From Streptomyces acidiscabies (GTDB taxonomy: Bacteria > Actinomycetota > Actinomycetes > Streptomycetales > Streptomycetaceae): a DNA stretch of 64,000 nucleotides. Positions 52,415-60,422 of this stretch are shown here, piece after piece. Positions within the stretch are counted from its first letter, which is position 1, and each line of letters starts with the position of its first letter. A model generated the notes under the pieces. The model was not told the DNA's origin, searched no databases, and saw only the letters and a list, made by a program, of their open reading frames with translations. The stretch spans positions 3,286,001 to 3,350,000 of the forward strand of contig NZ_JAGJBY010000002.1 in the NCBI RefSeq assembly GCF_020010905.1, in the 5' to 3' direction. A program made the translations under genes and the position numbers.

Positions 52415-53323
52415 TTACCGTTCTTGCCGGGCCTGTCCTTTCTCCCAGCGGCGGGACTTCCGGGTCCCGCGCCATACCCTGATGCGCCGCTGCGCACGGC
52501 CGATCCGGCTGTCGAGGACGTGGTACTCGGGATCTGTCAGACGGACCAAGTCCTGGTCGGCGCCGAAGGAGAGGCCGAAGAAGGTGCCGTCCTGCACTTC
52601 TTCGTACAGGGCGATGCCGCTGACGACGACCGTGTTGATCGGGGCGCTCGCCCGGTATCGCTCGCGCGATTCAGACAGGAGCACGGTGTGGCGAATGTCC
52701 GAATCGTCGAACCAACCGGCGGTGACAGGAATGGCGTTGTAGCCGACGTCGTTGACTCCGACGTACCACGATCGGTAGCCGCCCATGTTGCCGAAGTAGT
52801 GTTCTTCGAAGTATCCGAAGCGGCGGTTGCCGAGCCATGCCCGATGGGTGACAGCGTGGTCGGCGAGAGATGCGAAAGTGCTCTTTCCCAGCCGGACCCG
52901 CGTCTCGTGGATCCGTACCCAGGGCCGGAACCACCAACTGGCCGTCGTTATCCCGTACATGACCACGAGGTCGTCCTCACACCAGGTGACCAGGTAGCAC
53001 AGATTCGACAGCAGCCAGGTCCGGGCGGTGATCTCGACCGTCCGTTCTGTACGGTGGGCCTCTTCGGGTTGCTCGTCCGCAGTGACCCGCCGACACTGCA
53101 TCGTCGACTCCCATCTCGGTTCCCCGAGCAGAGACTCGACAAAGTCGTGCCGCACACCCGGGGCGATCTTACGGAGCCGGGTGGTGACGTAGCGCCGACG
53201 GCCGACGGTACGGCGCCAACCCTCGGTCAGCGCTTTGAGGAGGGTCCAGCAGGCGACTAGAACGCTCGCCAGGGTCCACAGGTTGAGGGTGGTGCTGTAC
53301 CACGGTTCGGGATCGGATTGCAT
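52415..53323 (-). CDS. Membrane-anchored ETEC_3214-like protein
   Basis: A 302-aa protein from ATG 53321-53323. One N-terminal hydrophobic helix (about 12-31, NLWTLASVLVACWTLLKALT) anchors it, then a soluble part: HDFVESLLGEP, YLVTWCEDDLVVMYGIT, LADHAVTHRAWLGNRRFGYF and GYRSWYVGVNDVGYN. This is the arrangement I associate with ETEC_3214-domain proteins, a family of unknown function. It ends in basic residues. No partner gene is adjacent. Confidence 0.7.
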   Translation of the reverse strand: MQSDPEPWYSTTLNLWTLASVLVACWTLLKALTEGWRRTVGRRRYVTTRLRKIAPGVRHDFVESLLGEPRWESTMQCRRVTADEQPEEAHRTERTVEITARTWLLSNLCYLVTWCEDDLVVMYGITTASWWFRPWVRIHETRVRLGKSTFASLADHAVTHRAWLGNRRFGYFEEHYFGNMGGYRSWYVGVNDVGYNAIPVTAGWFDDSDIRHTVLLSESRERYRASAPINTVVVSGIALYEEVQDGTFFGLSFGADQDLVRLTDPEYHVLDSRIGRAQRRIRVWRGTRKSRRWEKGQARQER

Positions 53324-53409
53324 CGCTGAAGGATGCCGTACATCCGTGTCCAGACAGGCGATGTCTACGCTCCTGAGGCTTGCCGTCGGCGTTCCGCCGT
53401 GGCCCTGGA

Positions 53410-53637
53410 GACTCGTACGACAACGTGATGGCCGAGGCCCTGAACGGCACCTTCAAGGCCGAGCTGATCGAGATGCAAGGTCCCTGGAAGGACGTCGACC
53501 AGGTCGAGCGGGCCATCTTCCAGTGGGTCACGTGGTAAAACGAGGAGCGTCTGCACTCCGCCCTTGACTACGTGCCGTCGGCCGAGTACGAGGAAGCCTT
53601 CTGGCGGAGCCAGGAGCAAACCCCGCAGTCCGCCTGA
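53410..53637 (+). pseudogene. IS3-family transposase C-terminal remnant
   Basis: The frame reads DSYDNVMAEALNGTFKAELI, then WKDVDQVERAIFQWVTW, stop (TAA 53536-53538), then NEERLHSALDYVPSAEYEEA. It is the C-terminal catalytic end of an IS3-family (IS150/IS407-type) OrfB: the DSYDN region and the NxxRxH block. A Tyr codon has become TAA in the usual WYNEERLH motif, and the N-terminal half is gone. Old insertion debris. Confidence 0.85.
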
Positions 53638-54368
53638 AACCAGATCGCTGGACTCTACGAAAATCGGGGCATCTCGCCAACTCGCTGAGGAAGAGCCGCA
53701 TCCAACTCATTTTGCCACCCACGGAGTTGGCCTCACAGACCACCGGTGCGATCACGCTGTCGTACGCCGAGTGTCAGCCGCAGCTTTCGGCTCACCGTCA
53801 CCCGTCGAACGAGCGGGCGGCAGGGCGGCCTTGTCTCCGGCAACGGATCACTCGGACTCCTCGTTCGCCGTAGGCAGACAGGGAAGATCGCGGAAAGGCT
53901 GGTCAACGCGCGTGAGGCTATGTCAATGTGGACGACCTTGCAGGGAATCCGAAACCACAAGGGCCATCGGCCGCGACCGCAGCGTCTGTCGGCACAGGTC
54001 ATGGGCCAGTTTTTCGAAGAGGACTTCTCCTCGAGTTACGGCTGGCCGTGCGGGTGCCCAGGCAGCTTTTGAGGACAGCCGGTTCCGCTTCGGACGGTTC
54101 CCTGCCCCGCTACCCCGGCACGGACGGCGAGAGGCAGACGATCGCAGTCACCGGCACGGGTCCCCGGTGCGTGGCCACGGCTCGATGTTCGGCACTTTGA
54201 ATCCAATGGACAGCGCCGCTGTGGCCGGGCCGTGAGTGCTGAAGACCTCACGCCGTCCGGTAGCGCTGACTGCGGCAGACAGCCCTCGCCCTGCGCGGGG
54301 ACCGGATTCCTGCCGGGCACCGGCTGACTTTGCTTTTTTGCGTTTCTCCGTACTACAGGAGGCTGTTC
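53638..54368. other. 730-bp stretch without a supportable gene
   Basis: After the IS3 remnant. A frame between 53746 and 54072 (with GKIAERLVNAREAMSMWTTL and HKGHRPRPQRLS) has protein-like texture but no start signal or family. I treat it as unproven. AT-rich bases near 54330-54350 precede the gene at 54369 and may include its promoter. Confidence 0.5.
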
Positions 54369-54659
54369 GTGACGTCCCCGGAGATGACCGTCGGCAAACT
54401 CATCGACCTGCTGTCCAGCCGGGATCCGAAGACCCCGGTCTTCCTGGCCATGAATCCGTTCTTCCCAATGGCCCACTGGCTGGAGCAGGTCGTGCAGTCG
54501 GTCGACGAAACCGGCCGGCCGGTCGTCTACCTGGCGGAGGGGAGTAGCGAGAACACGCAGCTCGGCCACCTGCCGCCGGAGGTCGCCGTCGCGCTGACGT
54601 GGCAGGGCCCCATCCAGGCACCGCCGCCCCGCTCCCGCCGACGCGTCAGCGGCAACTAG
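54369..54659 (+). CDS. Small conserved-type protein, 96 aa
   Basis: GTG 54369 follows AGGAGG at a 6-nt distance, a strong start. TVGKLIDLLSSRDPKTPVFL, then NPFFPMAHWLEQVVQSVDET and GRPVVYLAEGSS form a small alpha/beta fold, as seen in families on actinobacterial integrative elements. A helix and a basic tail follow. Function unknown. It probably heads a short operon with 54688. Confidence 0.68.
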   Translation: MTSPEMTVGKLIDLLSSRDPKTPVFLAMNPFFPMAHWLEQVVQSVDETGRPVVYLAEGSSENTQLGHLPPEVAVALTWQGPIQAPPPRSRRRVSGN

Positions 54660-54687
54660 ACCCGCACCGAGCCCCTTGGAGGCGCCC

Positions 54688-55494
54688 CTGTATCCCGAGT
54701 TCCCGATCGTCCCGCCCCCTGCGCCCGGCGGTCAGCCTGCGCGCTGGTGGGTCGGTCCCCGGTATCTGGCCGGTGACGACGGCCGCCTCTATGACGTCGT
54801 CGCCGACACACTTGCCAGCCTGGGCTGGACATCCTACACCATGGTCCGCGGGCGGCATGCCCCGGACGAGCCGGAGGAGCACCGGGAGGTCGTGCGCAGC
54901 ACCGTCCTGCACACCAGTCCCGACGGCCTGTCCTGGGCGCAGTGGACACTGGCGGACGAGCCGATCAGGCTGGGCGAGCGGCCGATCGCCTGGCAGATCT
55001 CCGCCCGGGCGGAGCCGGACAGCGTCGCGTCGTGGTCGGCGTACTTCACCCCCGACGTGCCGGGGGAGGCGGTGTGCGACTTCCTCCTCGCGCTCGACGC
55101 CCGCGACCGGCCCGCCGTACCGTTTGCCGGGCCCGAGCTGGTCCTGGACGCTGTTGCCGCGCACGGCTGGTTCCGCGACATCGGTACGTACCGGACAGCG
55201 ACGGACCTGACGTTCACCGCGCACATCAGCCTGCGTGAGATGCCGGATCTCATCCAGGACGGCGACCCGTGCGCCCTGACTGCCGAGGCCGGCGAGGAGG
55301 GACCCCGAGGATGGCAGGCATGGGCCGAGCCCGTCCTCGGCGCGCTGCCCCTGTGGGCGGCGTCCTTTTCCGCGAGCGTGCCGCACGATCTCGTCGCCGC
55401 TTTCGCGGCCAGCGCCAGCTCGACCGCACCGGTGCTGCGCCGGGTGCTGCCCGAGGCCACCCGGGAGAGACTCCTGCGCGCGCCCGCCGTCTGA
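54688..55494 (+). CDS. DUF317-type protein, CTG start
   Basis: CTG 54688 behind GGAGGCGCC gives LYPEFPIVPPPAPGGQ (268 aa). The typical opening WWVGPRYLAGDDGRLYDVVA, then TLASLGWTSYTMVRG, the strand WTLADEPIRLGERPIAWQIS, and the helix VCDFLLALDARD indicate DUF317, with a second unit WFRDIGTYRTATDLTFTAHI. A TTG at 54676 lies inside the ribosome-binding site. It is a paralogue of the genes at 45358 and 46775. Confidence 0.72.
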   Translation: MYPEFPIVPPPAPGGQPARWWVGPRYLAGDDGRLYDVVADTLASLGWTSYTMVRGRHAPDEPEEHREVVRSTVLHTSPDGLSWAQWTLADEPIRLGERPIAWQISARAEPDSVASWSAYFTPDVPGEAVCDFLLALDARDRPAVPFAGPELVLDAVAAHGWFRDIGTYRTATDLTFTAHISLREMPDLIQDGDPCALTAEAGEEGPRGWQAWAEPVLGALPLWAASFSASVPHDLVAAFAASASSTAPVLRRVLPEATRERLLRAPAV

Positions 55495-55592
55495 CGCGGC
55501 ACCACCGCCCCGAGAACTTCGCCCGGCTCCTTCTTGTACGGAGGGGCCGGGCTTTCGTCTTCTCGGAATGGACCGTACGCGCGCCCGATGTA

Positions 55593-55630
55593 CGGCTGCC
55601 CCCGACCGAAGTTGCGGTCGGGGGCAGCCG
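55593..55630. terminator. Bidirectional terminator between convergent genes
   Basis: A perfect 16-bp inverted repeat (55593-55608 with 55615-55630, 6-nt loop) between the DUF317 gene and the convergent lipoprotein gene. A second weaker hairpin at about 55521-55552 followed by TTTCGTCTTC may also end the DUF317 transcript. Confidence 0.82.
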
Positions 55631-55644
55631 TGTAAGCAGGGGCG

Positions 55645-56328
55645 TCAGTTGGCTGTGGTGGCCTTGGCGAGGGCCGTGCCGAGGTAGCGGTCGACGAGTG
55701 TCGGGGAGCCGGAGAGGACCACAAGAAGGCTGCCGTCGCGGATCGCGGTCTCCTTGACCACGGTGCTGCGCCCTGCGGCGGAGAACGTCAGGAGCAGGCT
55801 CCACTGCTCGTCGCCGACCCGGGGCGGGGTGAGCTGCTGTGCGGTGATGTCGAGGGGGGTGGTGCCCGCGATGATCCGGTACGCCGGGCAGCCGGTCATC
55901 GCGTCGACGATCCGTCCGATACCGGCGGACAGGTCGGCCGCGTCGGCGCTGTACAGCTCCTCGGAGATCTCCGGGGAGCTGGCGTCGTTGTAGGTGAAGG
56001 CCGTCTGCGCTTTGCGGGGGAAGTCGAGCCCGCCGCCGGTGGCGGTGTCGGCGCCGAGCCTGGCGAGGGCTGGGCAGCCGACGACGGTGACGTCGTCGTG
56101 TCGGGCGGGGCGCTGCGGTGTGCGCAGGTAGCCGCCGCCGAGGTCGCTCTGGTCGAGCAGGCGCCTGTCCAGCACGGCCGACGGGAGCGCGCGGGCCTCG
56201 TGAACGGTGCCGCCCTGGTTCCCGGCCTTGGACGGGGCGGCGTGGGGCGTGGTGTGGTGGGTGCAGGCGGACAGGGAGAGGAGGGCGGCGGTGATGCCGA
56301 GAGCGGTGGCGGCGACACGAACGCGCAT
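55645..56328 (-). CDS. Lipoprotein with PknH-like sensor-type domain
   Basis: A 227-aa protein from ATG 56326-56328. Lipobox LSAC at residues 18-21, with a hydrophobic ALGITAALLSLS before it. The mature part (LDQSDLGGGYLRTPQ, then VVGCPALARLGADTATGG and AVDAMTGCPAYRII) has two Cys that could form a disulfide, as in the PknH extracellular sensor family. It is attached to the outer face of the membrane. In the element it could act in surface exclusion, as many plasmid lipoproteins do. That is an inference. Confidence 0.78.
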   Translation of the reverse strand: MRVRVAATALGITAALLSLSACTHHTTPHAAPSKAGNQGGTVHEARALPSAVLDRRLLDQSDLGGGYLRTPQRPARHDDVTVVGCPALARLGADTATGGGLDFPRKAQTAFTYNDASSPEISEELYSADAADLSAGIGRIVDAMTGCPAYRIIAGTTPLDITAQQLTPPRVGDEQWSLLLTFSAAGRSTVVKETAIRDGSLLVVLSGSPTLVDRYLGTALAKATTAN

Positions 56329-56406
56329 GGCGGAACGACCCCTTGGTGCTCGGTGACGGATGGTCAGTGCGGGCCCGCGGGCCCGGCGGGGTCGTAGGAG
56401 TAAGGG

Positions 56407-56829
56407 TCAGTGGCCGAGGTGGCGCAGGCAGTCCTCGAACGTTTCGTGCTCCCCGCTGGCCGGCGCCGAGTGCTGGTTGAACCAGGCGGCGTCGAGGCGC
56501 GTCTCCCGCTGTTGGTGCCCAGCCCGGCAGCGCAGCCAGATCTCGCCGCGGGTGGAGATGACGAGCCAGTCCCGGTAGGTGCCGCACCCGGCACAGACAG
56601 CCATCGCGCCGTCGATGACCAGCGGCTGCGTCCACGGCATCACTGTGCCGGCGACCTGGTCGTGGCTGGGCACCCGCGCATCGTCCTGTCCGGCCCACAG
56701 CCACTCGTCCGGCACCAGCACTGGCACTCGGTCCTCCGACGCCGTTTCGGTGAACTCGCTGGGTGTCCTGCTGGTTGCCTTGGCCCGGCGTCGTATCCGG
56801 TGAAGCACTCTGGCATCCTCCTCGTCCAT
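56407..56829 (-). CDS. Hypothetical protein with CxxC and Cys/His motif
   Basis: A 140-aa protein from ATG 56827-56829. PVLVPDEWLWAGQDDARVPS, then AMAVCAGCGTYRDWLVIS and IWLRCRAGHQQRETRLDAAW suggest a zinc-ribbon: CxxC plus C...H. The last helix contains HETFEDCLRHLGH. No family name recognised. Its polarity matches the relaxase downstream of which it lies. Confidence 0.66.
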   Translation of the reverse strand: MDEEDARVLHRIRRRAKATSRTPSEFTETASEDRVPVLVPDEWLWAGQDDARVPSHDQVAGTVMPWTQPLVIDGAMAVCAGCGTYRDWLVISTRGEIWLRCRAGHQQRETRLDAAWFNQHSAPASGEHETFEDCLRHLGH

Positions 56830-56947
56830 GTCGCTTGGCGATCGTGCCCCATACCCTCCCCGGTTTCAATTCGCAAATCCAACAGTGGCCCGTGGGCAGA
56901 CGGGGGAGAGTGCCCGTGCCCGCGGCATCCGCTGGTCTGCTGCGGTT

Positions 56948-58702
56948 CTACCGGGGCTTGCCCGGTGCCGTGGCCCCGTTGCGGCGCCGTCCGGAGGCGG
57001 AGGACCGGTTCGCGGCACGGCGGGGCGCGGACGCGTTCGGTGCCGTGCCTGTGGCGGGGAGGTCCGGCGCGGCGGCCGGGAGGTCGGCCAGCCGCCGTAT
57101 CCGCCACACCAGCACATCGCTCACCGACTCGGCCGTGTCGAGTTCGCGCCGCTGCACCGCGTCGGACAGGAGGGCGGCCGGTGCGTGGCCGGCGGCTTCG
57201 GCCTCGACGAGGGTCGCGGCCAGGGCGTACCAGCCGGGCTCGGCGAGGATCTGCTCGGCCAGCACCGGCAGCGCCTCGCGCAGTACCACGGTCTGCCGCT
57301 GGAGAATGGGCCGGCCCAGACGGCGGCCGTGGCGGTGGAGCACGCCGAGGGGGTGGGCGGCGGCCTTCTGGTAGGCGGCGCGCAGATGCCGGGCGGCCTC
57401 GCGGGCGGCGGCGGCCTGCTGGGCGTGGCCCTTGTGCGCGTGCCAGTGGGCGGCGGCGGTGATGAGGAAGAACAGCATGTCGATGACCATCGCGGTGGTC
57501 GCGCCGTCCTCGCCACGGCCGAGCGCGGGACCGCTGCGGACGAGGTCGCGGGCGGCCCGGCGCAGTGCCCGGTCGTGCCCGCGCGCGGCCCGCACGTGCG
57601 AGCGGGACGCACGCTCGAACGCAGTGGCGGCGGCGCGCAGCTGGGCCCGGGTGGGGGCGGCGGACGTTGCCGCCAGGGCGTCCAGGACCTCACCGGCGGA
57701 GGCGATGTGGGCGGCGGCGACCGCGTCATCACCGTGCTCGACGACGAGGGTCGCCTCCCATGCCGCCGAGGCCGTACGCCGCCGCGCGGCAGACGGTCCG
57801 CTCGGCACCTCGGGCATTTCCTGGCCGGCCGGGACACCGTCCCGGCCGGGGCGTTCGACGGGGCGCTCGGCGGACCAGCGTTCCCGGATCCGGGGCAGCG
57901 ACAGGTCGGGGGCGAGGCGCGCGCCGGGGTAGAAGACGGGCTCGCCGTCCTTGTTGCGGTCATCGGGCAGGGCGACCTTGTAGCCGAGCAGGTCCCCCGA
58001 GGGGGCGGCCCGTTTACGGATCAGGAGGCCGGCGGCGGCGAGCCGGTCGAAGAATTCCGCCTCGGTGACCGCGCCGGCCACCGCGCGCCGTACCGTCTCG
58101 CGCAGTTCCTCGCGTGCGGTACGTTCGCGGCCCTGGCGGTCGGCCTTGTGGCGTTCGGCGCTTGTGGGGCGCTGGGCTGCCGTGCCGTCGCCCTTATTGA
58201 GACGGTGCAGTCCCAATTCTGCTTCCAGGGCACGGGCTTGGGCCTGTACTCGGACAGCATCGTTGTTCAGATCCGGCCGGTAGCCGTCCTCGCGTACGAG
58301 GGTGGCGACGATGTGGATGTGGTCGTGGGCGTGCCGTACGGCCACCCACCGGCATCCCACGCCCCGTTCGGGGTCGTCGATGCCGGCGGCGGCGACCATG
58401 CGGCGCGCGATGTCGCCCCATGCCTCGTCCGTCAGGAGCCGGTCCTCGGCGCCGTTGCGGACGGACAGGTGCCACACGTGCCTTTTCGGCCGTTCCGACT
58501 CGTCGACGTTCTCGACGGGTTGGTCCAGGAGCTGCTGAAGTTCCTTGAGGGTCGCGGAGTCGTCGCGGCCGGGGTCGGGAGCGTTGTGGTCCCAGGACGC
58601 GACCAGATGCGGGTCGGTGTGTTCCTCGAACTTCCCCGGTCCGTACAGGTAGCAGAGGAGGCCGATGGTGCGCTTCCCGCGCTTGTGGATGCGGGGGATC
58701 AT
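56948..58702 (-). CDS. Conjugative relaxase (mobilisation nuclease)
   Basis: A 584-aa protein from ATG 58700-58702. The relaxase domain (1-200) has GLLCYLYGPGKFEEHTDPHL (Tyr18 or Tyr20 as nicking Tyr), a HVWHLSVR strand, and the metal-binding HAHDHIHIV (three His: 126, 128, 130). This is the pattern of Streptomyces mobilisation relaxases (MOBP-like layout). The middle and end are helical and would bind oriT and the secretion ATPase. It nicks the element at oriT and leads the strand out. A MobC-like helper is at 59282. Confidence 0.88.
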   Translation of the reverse strand: MIPRIHKRGKRTIGLLCYLYGPGKFEEHTDPHLVASWDHNAPDPGRDDSATLKELQQLLDQPVENVDESERPKRHVWHLSVRNGAEDRLLTDEAWGDIARRMVAAAGIDDPERGVGCRWVAVRHAHDHIHIVATLVREDGYRPDLNNDAVRVQAQARALEAELGLHRLNKGDGTAAQRPTSAERHKADRQGRERTAREELRETVRRAVAGAVTEAEFFDRLAAAGLLIRKRAAPSGDLLGYKVALPDDRNKDGEPVFYPGARLAPDLSLPRIRERWSAERPVERPGRDGVPAGQEMPEVPSGPSAARRRTASAAWEATLVVEHGDDAVAAAHIASAGEVLDALAATSAAPTRAQLRAAATAFERASRSHVRAARGHDRALRRAARDLVRSGPALGRGEDGATTAMVIDMLFFLITAAAHWHAHKGHAQQAAAAREAARHLRAAYQKAAAHPLGVLHRHGRRLGRPILQRQTVVLREALPVLAEQILAEPGWYALAATLVEAEAAGHAPAALLSDAVQRRELDTAESVSDVLVWRIRRLADLPAAAPDLPATGTAPNASAPRRAANRSSASGRRRNGATAPGKPR

Positions 58703-58786
58703 GGTGTTGTCCTAGACGGATCGGTGTGGTGAGGCTGTCGGCGGGAGGGGTGCGTTCCGGGTCCGTGCGGCGGGAATCGCCTACGG

Positions 58787-59272
58787 ATGACCTGGATGTC
58801 GTCGCTCTTCGCGTTGGCGGGTGTTCTGCTGGGAGCCGGTACGACGGCGTGGGCCGACCGCCGGCGCTGGCACCGGGATTCGGTGACGCGCCTGCTGGAG
58901 ATTCGTACGGCGGTGTACGCCGAGTATCTGGCCGCGATGGAGGACACAGGGCGGGCACTTCTGCGCGTACTCGCAGCAACGACGGGAGACGAGCGCAGAA
59001 GAGAGGCCGAAGCGGCGATCACCGCTTTCAAGCTCGGTGGTGTCCGGCAACGGATCCACGTCCTGGCTCCGGCCGACGTGATCCAAGTTGCCGACGAGGT
59101 CATGCGCACCATGCGCAGAGCACGCGATTACGTCGCCACCGCCGACCAGCAGGACATCCAAGGTCTGAGAGCGATGAAGGACACGGTCGGGACCGCACGC
59201 AACCGCTTCCAGGAGGCCGCGCGGCGCGATGTCCGTGACCTGCTGGCCGGCACGGCCTCGTGGGAGACATGA
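58787..59272 (+). CDS. Small membrane-anchored coiled-coil protein
   Basis: A 161-aa protein from ATG 58787. One N-terminal helix (WMSSLFALAGVLLGAGTTAW) acts as anchor, followed by amphipathic helices with many Arg and Glu (TRLLEIRTAVYAEYLAAMED, EVMRTMRRARDYVATADQQD). It reads opposite to the relaxase and MobC genes between which it lies. A family of short membrane-bound helical proteins is common in Streptomyces but its role is unknown. The 84-bp gap before it, facing the relaxase start, could hold promoters and possibly oriT. Confidence 0.68.
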   Translation: MTWMSSLFALAGVLLGAGTTAWADRRRWHRDSVTRLLEIRTAVYAEYLAAMEDTGRALLRVLAATTGDERRREAEAAITAFKLGGVRQRIHVLAPADVIQVADEVMRTMRRARDYVATADQQDIQGLRAMKDTVGTARNRFQEAARRDVRDLLAGTASWET

Positions 59273-59281
59273 GACGAACGG

Positions 59282-59914
59282 TCACCGACGGCTCAGCATC
59301 TGGTCCGTGGCTGCCTGGACGCGCGAGACAGCGCGGTGGACCGCAGCGATCACCACGTCGGTCTCCGAGGGGCGTCCACCGCTGTTGATCTGCCGCGCTA
59401 TCTGGTTGAGGTTGTTGCCGACCTGCCCGAGGTGCCGCCGGGCGGCGAACAGTTCGGTGGTCACTTCGCGTTCACCGGCGATGGCGGCGGCGGTCTTGTC
59501 GAGATCGCGTGCGGCGGCGAGGCCGCTGCGGGCGAGGAACGCGGGCAGGCTGATGCGCGTGGCGGCGGCTGCTGCGGAGAGGACGCTCTTCTCGTCGTCG
59601 TTGAGGCGGACGCTGCACACGTGAACACGCTTGGCGGCGTGGGACTTCGGGGCGCGCTTGCGGGAGCGGTTCTTCGGGGCGCGGCGCTTGCGCTGCGGCG
59701 CGTGTTTCTCCGGCTGCGATCCGCCCTCGGTCGCCGCCTCCCCGACCTGCGCCCCCCGGTGCAGGTCGGTTCCCGCCACCCCTGGGGCGGGATTGGCCAA
59801 GGACGCCTTCCCCGACGGGGAAGAGTGTCTTGGCCGATAACTTGCTCGCCCCGGGACCGAGTTGGAGTCGGGAGCAGGTTGCGGGGTGGTGCCGTGCCGG
59901 GAGGGGTACGTCAT
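59282..59914 (-). CDS. MobC-type mobilisation accessory protein
   Basis: A 210-aa protein from ATG 59912-59914. A basic disordered N-terminal half leads to a ribbon-helix-helix-like part (HVCSVRLNDDEKSVLSAAAA) and the MobC signature ARRHLGQVGNNLNQIARQIN. MobC proteins open DNA at oriT and help the relaxase. Its start overlaps the 77-aa gene's stop by 4 nt. Confidence 0.86.
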   Translation of the reverse strand: MTYPSRHGTTPQPAPDSNSVPGRASYRPRHSSPSGKASLANPAPGVAGTDLHRGAQVGEAATEGGSQPEKHAPQRKRRAPKNRSRKRAPKSHAAKRVHVCSVRLNDDEKSVLSAAAAATRISLPAFLARSGLAAARDLDKTAAAIAGEREVTTELFAARRHLGQVGNNLNQIARQINSGGRPSETDVVIAAVHRAVSRVQAATDQMLSRR

Positions 59915-60144
59915 CGGGATTCGGGCCTCGTGGATCGGGTGCGGTGCTGGATGGTCGCGGCGAGCGCGAGGACGTCGGGTCCGTTCAGGACGCGGACGGG
60001 CCCGTCGGGGTGGTCCTGGACGAGCCACTGGCCGGTCGGCACACGGACGGCGGCGTGCAGGTGCCGGTGCCGGACCAGGACGTCCGCCCAGGCGTCGGCT
60101 TCGGCGGCCGTGGGCTCGGACGGGCGAAGGGGATACGGGATCAC
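59911..60144 (-). CDS. Small protein coupled to MobC, 77 aa
   Basis: GTG 60142-60144 gives VIPYPLRPSEPTAAEADAWA, followed by VRHRHLHAAVRVPTGQWLVQ and a helix. The stop overlaps the MobC start (ATGA), so it is likely co-produced and may help at oriT. No family recognised. A hairpin at 60166-60192 lies just upstream. Confidence 0.6.
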   Translation of the reverse strand: MIPYPLRPSEPTAAEADAWADVLVRHRHLHAAVRVPTGQWLVQDHPDGPVRVLNGPDVLALAATIQHRTRSTRPESR

Positions 60145-60165
60145 GATCTCTTTCCTCGATCGGGC

Positions 60166-60192
60166 GGTGGCCCGGCCCTGGGCCGGGCCACC
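60166..60192. terminator. GC-rich hairpin upstream of the MobC operon
   Basis: A perfect 12-bp inverted repeat (60166-60177 with 60181-60192, 3-nt loop). It lies between the stop of the 63-aa gene and the start of the 77-aa gene on the same strand, so it may end or attenuate the WhiB/DUF2637 transcript before the mob genes. It could also be part of oriT. Confidence 0.6.
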
Positions 60193-60230
60193 TTGTTGGG
60201 AAAGGCGGTCTGAGCTGCGACTTTGCCGGT

Positions 60231-60422
60231 CTAACCGCACTCGGGACAGCGGCCGATGTGGGTGGTGAGCGCTCGGGCCATCCGTGCCTTCGCCGCAGCG
60301 GCCTGTTTCGCGCTGGACTTCGCCGACGGCCTGCCTTCGTGCCGCCGGGAATGGGCGAGCAGGAAGCCGATCTCCCGCTCGTACTCCGCCCGAAGGCAGT
60401 CGAACTTGCGGCAGGTCGTCAT
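60231..60422 (-). CDS. 63-aa protein with terminal CPEC
   Basis: ATG 60420-60422 overlaps the DUF2637-protein stop (ATGA). MTTCRKFDCLRAEYEREIGF, then a Lys/Ala-rich helix and terminal GRCPECG give two Cys pairs that could bind zinc. Operon position and overlap support it. Confidence 0.62.
   Translation of the reverse strand: MTTCRKFDCLRAEYEREIGFLLAHSRRHEGRPSAKSSAKQAAAAKARMARALTTHIGRCPECG

Noticed and set aside
53746..54072. Rightward frame of 108 codons after the IS3 remnant
   Set aside because: No start signal, no family motif and mixed codon bias.
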